A stretch of 60,850 bases of DNA from contig CALLLP010000016.1 of the NCBI GenBank assembly GCA_938008165.1, forward strand, positions 1-60,850. Direction: 5' to 3'. Positions 54,339 through 60,850 of this stretch are shown one piece after another. Under the pieces are notes generated by a model that was not told where the DNA came from, searched no databases, and saw only the letters and a program-made list of their open reading frames with translations. Source of the stretch: an uncultured Neomegalonema sp. (lineage in GTDB: Bacteria > Pseudomonadota > Alphaproteobacteria > Rhodobacterales > Rhodobacteraceae). Numbering within the stretch: position 1 is the first letter of the stretch; each line of letters begins with the position of its first letter. The translations under genes were made by a program, and so were the position numbers.

Positions 54339-55309
54339 TCGGCGGCGCTGCGGATGATGGTCAGGTACTCGTCACCCTGGCTGTCGACGTAGTCATCGTA
54401 GCTTTCGGCAGTTGCCTTCTGGAAGGCGGGCAGGTCGACCGCGTTGACTGTCAGCTTGCCCTCCATCTCTTCAAGATACCTTGCTTCGAGATCGGCCGAT
54501 TTTTCGTAGGCGGCGGCGGTGATGCTGCGCCCGACCTTTGTGAACACCGCCTGCTGCTCCGACGTCAGGCTGTCGAAGAAGGCGGTCGAGGCCAGCAGGA
54601 AGGAGGGCGTGTAGACATGGCTCGTCAGAGACAGGTGCTTGGCGACCTCGAAATGCTTCTGCTCGTAGAAGCCGTAGGCGGCGGCCTCGGCTCCGTCCAC
54701 CACGCCCGATTGCAGGGCCGTGAACGTCTCGCCCCAGCTCACCTTCTGCGGGGTCGCGCCCATCTGCTGAAACACGCCCTGCCGGAACTTGCCGCCCGAG
54801 ATGCGGATTTTCAGGCCGTCCATATCGAACGGTTCCGTGATCGCGCGCTGGCCGTTGATGACGTGGCGAAAGCCGTTCTCATAGACGCCGATGACCTTGA
54901 CGTTGCCGACTTCCTCGATCCGCTCGCGGATGGCGTCTTCCAGCCCGGCGCTCATGGCGCGGCGCACGTGGTCGCGGTCGGAGAACAGCCATGGCAGGTC
55001 GAAAACGCCGAGCTTCTTGTCCAGCTTCATCACGCCGGAGGCAACGTTGATCATCTCGATCGACCCGGCCTGCACGTTGGTCATCAGATCCTTTTCCTTG
55101 CCGAGCTGTCCGCCGGGGAACAGCTTGAACTCGAATTCGCCGGGCAGGTGCTTCTCAATCTCGGCGGCGAAAAGCTGCGATTGCGCGTGCAGGGGCGAGA
55201 ATTCCGAGACGTGGCTGGCGATGCGCACCTCGCGGGCCTCCGCGAAGGCCAGAGTGGCGGTCGTCGTCGCGGCCAGTGCGGCCAGCGTGATGGTCTTAAA
55301 GAATGTCAT
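54335..55309 (-). CDS. TRAP transporter substrate-binding protein (DctP-like)
   Basis: 324 residues from the ATG complementary to 55307-55309, with GGGAGGAC upstream; the frame beyond it overlaps the GntR gene and is not coding. Signal peptide FFKTITLAALAATTTATLA. DctP landmarks: SQLFAAEIEKHLPGEFEFKL, the ligand-binding arginine in LKIRISGGKFRQ, and GETFTALQSGVVDGAEAAA. The ligand is probably a carboxylate, possibly cyclic because the neighbour is an amidohydrolase. Confidence 0.93.
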   Translation of the reverse strand: MTFFKTITLAALAATTTATLAFAEAREVRIASHVSEFSPLHAQSQLFAAEIEKHLPGEFEFKLFPGGQLGKEKDLMTNVQAGSIEMINVASGVMKLDKKLGVFDLPWLFSDRDHVRRAMSAGLEDAIRERIEEVGNVKVIGVYENGFRHVINGQRAITEPFDMDGLKIRISGGKFRQGVFQQMGATPQKVSWGETFTALQSGVVDGAEAAAYGFYEQKHFEVAKHLSLTSHVYTPSFLLASTAFFDSLTSEQQAVFTKVGRSITAAAYEKSADLEARYLEEMEGKLTVNAVDLPAFQKATAESYDDYVDSQGDEYLTIIRSAAE

Positions 55310-55335
55310 GGTCGTCCTCCCTTGGTCCCGCCTTG

Positions 55336-56073
55336 TCAGCGGATTTCCGTGTGATAGTGAAACTGGTCGGCGCGCCCCTTGCTGCGGCGCCATTCGAGGG
55401 GCGTATCGTCGAAGCCCTTCGCCAGACGGTCTATGACGATGACCGGTGCGCCCGTATCGATGCGCAGCAGGCGAGCGGTCTCGCGCGATGCGGGTTCGGC
55501 GGTCAGCGTCTCCTCGGCGCGCGCGACGAGTTGCCCGCACTGTGCATCGTAGACGGGGTAGAGAAGCGGCCCGATCGCGCTTTCCGAAAGGTCGAGAAAT
55601 GCCCCGAACCGGGCCTTCGGCAACCAGATTTCCTCGGCCAGAACGGGGGCCTCGTTCAGCAGGCGCAGGCGGCTCATCGAGATCGCGGGCTCACCGTCCT
55701 TGATGCGCAATTGCCGCGCGATATGGCTGGGGGCCGGTTCGACGCTCCGCTTCAGGATGCGGCTTTCCGGGATGCGCCATTCGCCGGAAGCATCGCGGAA
55801 CCGGAAGAAGCGAAAGAGCGAGCGGTCGAAGCTGGGCCGTCGCACGAAGGTTCCCCGACCATGGAACCGCTCCAGCAAGCCGTCATCGACGAGGGCCGAC
55901 AGGGCCTGACGCACGGTTCCCGGCGCAAGCCCGTATTCAGCGGACAGCGCGGTTTCCGACGGCATCCGATCACCCGGTCGTCGCACGCCTTCCATCACAT
56001 CGCGCCGCAAAACCTCCGCAAGCCGCTGATAAAGCGGCAGCCGTTCGTCTCCTGCAAGGGCGGTCATGGACAT
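55336..56073 (-). CDS. GntR/HutC family transcriptional regulator
   Basis: 245 residues from the ATG complementary to 56071-56073 (56067 also possible). Winged HTH at about 12-78, with PSETALSAEYGLAPGTVRQA and LLERFHGRGTFV. The UTRA effector domain fills about 95-240. It lies directly upstream of the TRAP genes on the same strand and divergent from the amidohydrolase, so it probably represses both. Confidence 0.93.
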   Translation of the reverse strand: MSMTALAGDERLPLYQRLAEVLRRDVMEGVRRPGDRMPSETALSAEYGLAPGTVRQALSALVDDGLLERFHGRGTFVRRPSFDRSLFRFFRFRDASGEWRIPESRILKRSVEPAPSHIARQLRIKDGEPAISMSRLRLLNEAPVLAEEIWLPKARFGAFLDLSESAIGPLLYPVYDAQCGQLVARAEETLTAEPASRETARLLRIDTGAPVIVIDRLAKGFDDTPLEWRRSKGRADQFHYHTEIR

Positions 56074-56098
56074 TCGCGACTTGATCTCCGTTCCGACA

Positions 56099-56110
56099 TA
56101 TAGTCCTATA
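56099..56110. promoter_or_regulatory. Palindromic GntR/HutC operator candidate
   Basis: TATAG (56099-56103) and CTATA (56106-56110) are exact inverted repeats with a 2-nt TC spacer. The core resembles known HutC/GntR sites of the TATAGnnCTATA type. It lies 25 bp upstream of the gntR start and 31 bp upstream of the amidohydrolase start, so it would serve both directions. Confidence 0.65.
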
Positions 56111-56141
56111 GAGAACCAGATTGCTGTCAAGCGGGATACGA

Positions 56142-56960
56142 ATGATCTTCACCGGCGCGAACAGGCTGATGGGCGTGGAGGCCGGGCGTTTCGACGGCCA
56201 TACCCATGTCTTCCGCGCCGATCTGCCGATGGTCGCGAATCGGCGTTACACGCCCGGTCACGATGCGCAGATGGCCGATCTTATCCCCCTCTTGCGCGAG
56301 CACGCGCTCGACGGAGCGATCCTTGTGCAGCCGAGTTTCCTCGGCTTCGATAACCGTTTCCTTCTGTCTGCGCTTTCGGCGGCGGAGAGTACGCACGACC
56401 TGACTTTCAGGGGCGTCGTCATGCTCGACCCCGCCGCGTCACCGATGGAGATCGCCGACTTGTCGACGCAGGGTGTTATCGGAATGCGGCTGAATCTCGT
56501 CGGCGGCGCGGCGCGTGATTTCGACGTGGCCGCATGGGATAGGGTGCTGCGAAGGATCGACGCCGCAGGCTGGCATGTCGAACTGCACTGCGAGGGGCCG
56601 TTGCTTCGCCCAATCCTTGGCGCTCTCCTGCTTCGTTGCAAGACGGTCGTGGTCGACCATTTCGGCTTGCCGGATGCCAGCGCTTCCGCCGACGAGCTGT
56701 TCCGCGCCTTGCCCTCCGACCGTGTGATGGTCAAGGTTTCCGCGCCCTACAGAGTGTTCCCGACCGCATCGTCGCGCGAAGCCGCAATCCTGTGTCTCCC
56801 CATCGTGGAAAGGATTGCGCGTGAGCTAGGCCCACAGAACCTGATTTGGGGAAGCGACTGGCCCTGGACCCGTTTCGAGGGCAGGCACGCCTATTCGGAT
56901 ACTATCGACTGGTTCAATCAGTCCGCACAGGCCCCGCGAGTAGCGCAATCCGGCCCATGA
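56142..56960 (+). CDS. Amidohydrolase family (lactonase/decarboxylase-like) metal-dependent hydrolase
   Basis: 272 residues from ATG 56142, with GGGA upstream; the frame extends to TTG 56121. TIM-barrel amidohydrolase of the Pfam Amidohydro_2 group: H20 and H22 in DGHTHVF, histidine in VELHCEGPL, VVDHFGLP, and aspartate in WGSDWPWTR. Relatives include 2-pyrone-4,6-dicarboxylate lactonase and gamma-resorcylate decarboxylase. With a TRAP importer and GntR regulator, it is probably part of a pathway for a cyclic or lactone carboxylate. Confidence 0.88.
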   Translation: MIFTGANRLMGVEAGRFDGHTHVFRADLPMVANRRYTPGHDAQMADLIPLLREHALDGAILVQPSFLGFDNRFLLSALSAAESTHDLTFRGVVMLDPAASPMEIADLSTQGVIGMRLNLVGGAARDFDVAAWDRVLRRIDAAGWHVELHCEGPLLRPILGALLLRCKTVVVDHFGLPDASASADELFRALPSDRVMVKVSAPYRVFPTASSREAAILCLPIVERIARELGPQNLIWGSDWPWTRFEGRHAYSDTIDWFNQSAQAPRVAQSGP

Positions 56961-57064
56961 CCGCTTCGCGCTCTTTGCGGAACAACGGCCAGTTGTAGAC
57001 ATGAGAAAAGTCCGAACATGCTCTGCTCAGAATAGATTCGTGGAAGTGTGTTGGCTTCAAACTT
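56961..57064. other. Short non-coding stretch before the IS remnants
   Basis: The 104 bp between the amidohydrolase stop and the IS end hold no supported gene. An open frame on the minus strand runs through but is a read-through of the IS5-type fragment. Confidence 0.4.
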
Positions 57065-57226
57065 GGGCTTTGTTGCGTAGATCAGCTTTGAAACGGATTT
57101 CTCCTTACGCTTGCTGACTTCATTTTTTGCGACAGCGACGGTTTTGGGGATTCCAAGCGCAGTGAACATGTTGAGGACATCGGCGCGGATTTGCAATTCG
57201 GCAACTTGTCGATCATTTGGGATCAC
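57065..57226 (-). mobile_element. IS5-family remnant: terminal repeat and transposase C-terminus
   Basis: Starting at 57065 the plus strand reads GGGCTTTGTTGCG, the type of end seen in IS903/IS5-group elements. On the minus strand the fragment DRQVAELQIRADVLN followed by ALGIPKTVAVA resembles the C-terminal tail of IS5-family transposases. The gene order (transposase C-terminus then terminal repeat) is consistent. The rest of the element is missing and the fragment is joined directly to the IS3 scrap upstream. Confidence 0.65.
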
Positions 57227-57370
57227 GCTGCTCTTTCTGTATCCACCGATCCAGCGTTAAAAAGTCGATCCCGAAATCCGCCGCTACCTGATTGCGCGGC
57301 AGCCGCTCGTCAGCGCTACCCGCACTGCTTCAGCACGGAATTCTGCGGTCGCTCCTGTCCACACGTCCAT
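57213..57370 (-). pseudogene. IS3-family OrfA transposase fragment (frameshifted)
   Basis: On the minus strand, from ATG at 57368-57370, the frame reads ATAEFRAEAVRVALTSG and then needs a frame change to continue as LPRNQVAADFG and a helix ending DRWIQKEQRD. This is the N-terminal HTH of IS3-family OrfA. In the original frame a TAG comes soon after. Only about 50 residues remain, and it stops at the junction with the IS5 fragment at about 57213-57226. Confidence 0.75.
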
Positions 57371-57561
57371 TCTCCTTTGCACCACGATACGTGATCAAAA
57401 GAGCGGCACAATCCCGCGACAGGGCCAAGCTTCTTCTGGATCGCGGGATCGCCGCCTTCATCGATCTCGCCTTCGCTGCTATCTCCGATACCCTTCTTTA
57501 GGTGGGGTATGGGTGGGCATCAATTTTCAGCAGTGAGGAGATTATGGCTGTGAAGCGGCTG
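57371..57561. other. Uncharacterised region between IS remnants and tRNA-Leu
   Basis: About 190 bp with a small open frame on the plus strand (RDRAKLLLDRGIAAFIDLA) but no family match or ribosome site. It may be another insertion fragment. Confidence 0.35.
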
Positions 57562-57585
57562 AAAAACAAACGCTTTTGAGCGTTT
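57562..57585 (-). terminator. Rho-independent terminator of tRNA-Leu
   Basis: On the minus strand AAACGC and GCGTTT (plus positions 57580-57585 and 57568-57573) form a 6-bp stem with a 6-nt loop, followed by G and five T (57562-57566). It is 25 bases beyond the tRNA 3' end. Confidence 0.75.
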
Positions 57586-57609
57586 ATGTTCAGCTATGTT
57601 TTGGGATAA

Positions 57610-57696
<87 letters not shown>

Positions 57697-57709
57697 TGAT
57701 GGAGCGCGA

Positions 57710-57738
57710 CGGATACGGCTCGTTGCGTACCTTGTCAA
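57710..57738 (-). promoter_or_regulatory. sigma70-type promoter of tRNA-Leu
   Basis: On the minus strand a consensus -35 TTGACA (57733-57738) is followed by a 17-bp spacer and a -10 TATCCG (57710-57715). The tRNA 5' end is 14 bp downstream of the -10, leaving a short leader. Confidence 0.75.
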
Positions 57739-57817
57739 GCGTTCTGCATCATGTCTTCGCGATTTACAGTATCTGTCCTCGGGGATAGCGTCTGGTGGAT
57801 GAATCGGAGGGTAGCGG

Positions 57818-58714
57818 ATGTGTGGAATCGTCGGATTGTTTCTCAAGAATCAGGCATTGCATTCTGATTTGGGTCGGCTGACCGCTCTCATGTTGCATGA
57901 GATGTGCGATCGGGGGCCGGATTCGGCGGGTTTTGCCATCTATGGTGGCGGGGATGAGCGGGCGAAGCTGGTCTTGTTGTCAAAGACGGCCGAGACCGAT
58001 TTTGATGGGCTTGGCGTGCGATTGGGTCAGGCGCTCGGCGCGGCGGTCGATGTTGAGACGCTGCACGATCATGCGATTCTGCGCACGCGAGCCGATGGGC
58101 GCTCTGCCCGGACATGGATCATCGAAAACGCTGCCGATGTCACCGTCTTGTCGCTTGGCACATCGATCGAGGTGTTCAAGGGTGTTGGCGATCCGGATCG
58201 GGTAGCGGCAGATTTTGGGCTGGCGCAGCGAACGGGCACCCATGCCATCGCGCATACCCGCATGGCGACGGAGAGTGCGATTACGACCGCCGGGTCGCAT
58301 CCCTTTTCGACGGGGGCCGATACCTGCCTTGTGCATAACGGCTCGCTGTCGAATCACAACAACCTGCGCGAAATTCTTGCGGCCGGGGGAGAGCGGTTCC
58401 AGACGGAGAATGATTCAGAGGTCGCCGCCGCCTATCTTGCGCATCGCATGGCGGCGGGGGACAGCCTCAATATGGCCTTGGAAAGCGCCATCCGCGATCT
58501 CGATGGGTTCTATACGTTTGCGATTGGCACAAAGGACGGGTTTGCCGTGCTGCGCGATCCGATTGCCTGCAAACCGGCGGTGATTGCCGAAACGGATGAC
58601 TGGGTGGCCATGGCCAGCGAGTTTCGTGCCATTGCACCTTTGCCGGGGGCAGAAAGCGCGCGGATATGGGAGCCGGAGCCAGCGCGCATCTATTCTTGGA
58701 GCCATGCGGCATGA
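57818..58714 (+). CDS. Class II glutamine amidotransferase, GlxB/MgsA-like
   Basis: 298 residues. The nucleophile is Cys2 (MCGIVGLF) with RGPDSAGFAIYG and the THAIAHTRMATES segment; VHNGSLSNHNNL and FQTENDSEVAAAY match the glutaminase domain of glutamate synthase. In GlxBCD/MgsABC systems it releases ammonia from glutamine, or provides the gamma-glutamyl part, for the FMN subunit. It is the first gene of an operon with GlxC- and GlxD-type genes, starting 122 bp after tRNA-Leu (divergent). Confidence 0.92.
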   Translation: MCGIVGLFLKNQALHSDLGRLTALMLHEMCDRGPDSAGFAIYGGGDERAKLVLLSKTAETDFDGLGVRLGQALGAAVDVETLHDHAILRTRADGRSARTWIIENAADVTVLSLGTSIEVFKGVGDPDRVAADFGLAQRTGTHAIAHTRMATESAITTAGSHPFSTGADTCLVHNGSLSNHNNLREILAAGGERFQTENDSEVAAAYLAHRMAAGDSLNMALESAIRDLDGFYTFAIGTKDGFAVLRDPIACKPAVIAETDDWVAMASEFRAIAPLPGAESARIWEPEPARIYSWSHAA

Positions 58715-58771
58715 TCGGGTACGACTGCCTTGCCGATGATTTGCCATGCCTTGCCATGCCGGGATGATCTC

Positions 58772-59449
58772 ATGAATGGATCGAATACGACGCTGGATCT
58801 GAACGCTCATTCCCTGCGCGAGGTGAATGCGGCATTGCAGGGGGCCGAAAATGGAGCGTTTACCCTGCTCAATCCCGGCGGGGCCCACGCCCTCGCCTGT
58901 GGGCTGACGTCGCCTGTAGAGGTCACGATTCGCGGCCATGCGGGCTATTATTGCGCCGGGATGAACAAGGAGGCGAGTGTCACCATCGAGGGCAATGCCT
59001 CCACCGGCGTTGCCGAAAACATGATGAGTGGCACCGTGCGCGTGACCGGCAATGTCAGCCAGTCTGCGGGGGCGACGGCCCATGGCGGATTGCTGGTGAT
59101 CGAGGGCGATGCCTCGGCGCGCTGTGGCATTTCGCTGAAAGGTGCCGAGATTGTCGTGGGGGGATCGGTCGGGCATATGAGCGCCTTCATGGCGCAGGCC
59201 GGGGCGCTGGTCGTCTGCGGTGATGCGGGCGAGGCGCTGGGGGATTCGATCTACGAAACCCGCCTTTATGTGCGCGGAACGGTCGCGAGCCTTGGGGCGG
59301 ATTGCATCGAGAAGGACATGCGCGACGAGCATCGCGCACAGCTCGCCGATCTGCTGGCCCGCGCGGGTATGGATGCCGATGTAGCGGATTTTCGCCGATA
59401 TGGCAGCGCGCGGCAGCTCTATAATTTCAAGATCGACAATGCGTATTGA
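58772..59449 (+). CDS. GXGXG-domain protein, GlxC/MgsB-like
   Basis: 225 residues from ATG 58772 (58730 is an earlier in-frame codon without a good site). Repeated right-handed beta-helix features of the glutamate synthase alpha C-terminal domain: the GHAGYYCAGMNKEASVTIEG segment, GGLLVIEGDASARCGISLKG and GGSVGHMSAFMAQAGALVVC. It forms the middle subunit between the glutaminase and FMN proteins. Confidence 0.93.
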   Translation: MNGSNTTLDLNAHSLREVNAALQGAENGAFTLLNPGGAHALACGLTSPVEVTIRGHAGYYCAGMNKEASVTIEGNASTGVAENMMSGTVRVTGNVSQSAGATAHGGLLVIEGDASARCGISLKGAEIVVGGSVGHMSAFMAQAGALVVCGDAGEALGDSIYETRLYVRGTVASLGADCIEKDMRDEHRAQLADLLARAGMDADVADFRRYGSARQLYNFKIDNAY

Positions 59450-59882
59450 TACGCCCGGCTATCACCACCGTCAGGTGTCAGTGCTCACACAGTTGTTCGG
59501 TGCGCTCGCGCTGATGGTAATTCTGGCATGGTATTCGAGCAATGGCGACGGGATCGCGCTTCTTGTCGCCGGATCGGTGGCGTTGCTTGTCGGCGTCCTG
59601 CATGCCCTGACCATCCGGGTCACCGATACGACCCTTGCGTGGCATTTCGGGTTCCGGCTGTTTAGCAAAAGCGCACCGCTTGCGGATATCGCCGGTGTCG
59701 AGCCAGTGCGCAATCGCTGGTGGTATGGCTGGGGCATCCGGTATACGGCCCATGGCTGGCTTTATAATGTGGCCGGTCTCGATGCCGTTGAAATCACCCG
59801 GCGCAATGGCAAGACATTCCGGCTTGGCACCGATCAACCCGACATACTCGCCAGTGCCATTCGCGCACGACTGGAGGCATGA
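59439..59882 (+). CDS. PH-like membrane protein in the glx/mgs operon
   Basis: 147 residues from ATG 59439, overlapping the GlxC-like stop by 11 bp and the GlxD-like start by 1 bp. It has two hydrophobic segments (QLFGALALMVILAWYSS; LLVAGSVALLVGVLHAL), then a small beta-rich domain of PH type: TIRVTDTTLAWHFGFRLFSK, VEPVRNRWWYGWGIRYTAHG and TRRNGKTFRLGTDQP. No such protein is part of the known three-subunit enzyme. It may anchor or regulate the complex at the membrane. Function unknown. Confidence 0.75.
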   Translation: MRIDTPGYHHRQVSVLTQLFGALALMVILAWYSSNGDGIALLVAGSVALLVGVLHALTIRVTDTTLAWHFGFRLFSKSAPLADIAGVEPVRNRWWYGWGIRYTAHGWLYNVAGLDAVEITRRNGKTFRLGTDQPDILASAIRARLEA

Positions 59883-60850
59883 TGGACCACCCCGAAAACC
59901 CCAAGCCACAGACCTTGCCGCGCTATTCCGCGACCTTCGATCCACACACCTTGTCCGAGATCAGGCGTGCGGCGGCAACAGGCATCTACGATATTCGCGG
60001 GGGCGGGGCCAAGCGTAAGGTGCCGCATTTCGACGATCTGCTGTTTCTGGGGGCCAGCATGTCGCGTTATCCGCTGGAGGGGTATCGCGAGGCCTGCGAT
60101 ACGTCGGTTCTGCTGGGCACGCGCTTTGCGAAAAAACCCATTGAGCTGAAAATCCCGATCACCATTGCGGGGATGAGCTTTGGGTCGTTATCGGGTCAGG
60201 CCAAGGAGGCGCTGGGGCGCGGTGCGAATATGGCGGGCACGTCGACCACCACCGGCGATGGCGGTATGACGCCGGAGGAGCGCGGGCATTCACAGCAACT
60301 CGTCTATCAATATCTGCCCAGCCGATACGGCATGAATCCCGATGATCTGCGCAAGGCCGATGCAATCGAGGTTGTGGTGGGGCAGGGCGCAAAACCCGGT
60401 GGCGGCGGGATGCTGCTGGGTCAGAAGATCAATGACCGGGTGGCTTCGATGCGCACGCTGCCCCAAGGCGTCGATCAACGCTCCGCCTGTCGCCACCCTG
60501 ACTGGACCGGCCCGGATGATCTGGAAATCAAGATTACGGAGCTGCGCGAGATCACCGGCTGGCAGGTGCCGATCTATGTCAAGGTCGGGGCCGCTCGGCC
60601 CTATTACGATACGGCGCTCAGCGTGAAGGCGGGGGCCGATGTGGTCGTGCTCGACGGGATGCAAGGTGGCACAGCGGCGACGCAGGATGTCTTTATCGAG
60701 CATGTCGGTCTGCCGATTCTCGCCGCGATCCGCCCTGCGGTGCAGGCGCTGAAGGATCTGGGGATGCACCGCAAGGTACAGCTTGTCGTCTCGGGCGGGG
60801 TGCGCAACGGCGCGGATGTCGCCAAATGCCTTGCGCTGGGCGCGGATGCC
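59882..60850 (+). CDS. FMN-binding glutamate synthase family protein, GlxD/MgsC-like (3' end outside window)
   Basis: The first 323 residues are present, with the frame open at the window end. Landmarks are IPITIAGMSFGSLSGQAKEA, TTTGDGGMTPEER, the GQGAKPGGGGMLLG loop that binds FMN and 2-oxoglutarate, IYVKVGAARPYYDTALS and VVLDGMQGGTAATQD. It is the synthase subunit that transfers an amino or methylamino group to 2-oxoglutarate. Glutamate-synthase-like and N-methylglutamate synthase roles cannot be separated from sequence; a GmaS-like ligase next to it would favour the latter. Confidence 0.94.
   Translation, partial: MDHPENPKPQTLPRYSATFDPHTLSEIRRAAATGIYDIRGGGAKRKVPHFDDLLFLGASMSRYPLEGYREACDTSVLLGTRFAKKPIELKIPITIAGMSFGSLSGQAKEALGRGANMAGTSTTTGDGGMTPEERGHSQQLVYQYLPSRYGMNPDDLRKADAIEVVVGQGAKPGGGGMLLGQKINDRVASMRTLPQGVDQRSACRHPDWTGPDDLEIKITELREITGWQVPIYVKVGAARPYYDTALSVKAGADVVVLDGMQGGTAATQDVFIEHVGLPILAAIRPAVQALKDLGMHRKVQLVVSGGVRNGADVAKCLALGADA

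Overview
The window is chromosomal DNA of a GC-rich alphaproteobacterium, most likely a Rhodobacterales/Rhodobacteraceae-type marine or soil heterotroph. This is judged from gene content, not from a search: many ABC and TRAP importers, a GlxBCD/MgsABC-type cluster, N-formylglutamate amidohydrolase, a DUF2793-type protein, a short ribbon-helix-helix protein and the ligase-associated DNA-damage helicase. Coding density is high. ATGA-type start/stop overlaps are common. There is no rRNA or CRISPR, and one tRNA (Leu-CAG).

Layout. 1-3458: amine/amino-acid module (end of a glutamine synthetase-like ligase, BCCT transporter, PuuB-like FAD oxidoreductase). 3523-8227: ComM/YifB AAA ATPase, a lone receiver protein, a cisplatin-type ATP-dependent DNA ligase (minus) and RlmJ. 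8303-13360: envelope operon made of an RND/MMPL exporter fused in frame to a LolA-like periplasmic protein, an outer-membrane barrel and a TetR regulator. 13385-15222 (minus): lipoprotein hydrolase and CPBP protease. 15455-17896: the DEXH helicase that normally partners the ligase. 18072-19277: an unusual spondin-domain protein with a charged Ala/Glu/Arg segment. 19525-25230: CoA-transferase, sugar-nucleotide epimerase, then glmU and glmS. 25584-27298: two phage-tail-like genes. 27384-32302: FMO-like oxidoreductase, RHH protein, VOC protein and a Tat-exported GMC oxidoreductase pair. 32499-35694: vWA protein, then RidA, AEC transporter and ArgE-like deacetylase.

35861-43326: dpp-type peptide importer (five genes), N-formylglutamate amidohydrolase and an AbrB-family membrane protein. 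43461-52241: LysR regulator divergent from a polyamine-type ABC importer, followed by a double GNAT acetyltransferase, a polar amino-acid ABC importer without its own ATPase, and an Asp/Glu/hydantoin racemase. A perfect 11-bp inverted repeat sits between LysR and the importer. 52531-56960: TRAP importer, GntR/HutC regulator and divergent amidohydrolase, with a palindromic operator candidate between the last two. 57065-57370: scraps of two different insertion sequences. 57610-57696: tRNA-Leu with recognisable promoter and terminator. 57818-60850: GlxBCD/MgsABC-type genes with an extra PH-like membrane protein, cut by the window end.

The common theme is uptake and breakdown of small nitrogen compounds: amines, peptides, polyamines, amino acids and N-acyl amino acids. 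Both window edges carry glutamine-dependent amine chemistry. No defence island, plasmid or intact mobile element is present. The least conventional items are the RND/LolA fusion, the spondin-domain protein, the ATPase-less importer joined to a polyamine-type operon, and the PH-like gene inside the glx/mgs operon.
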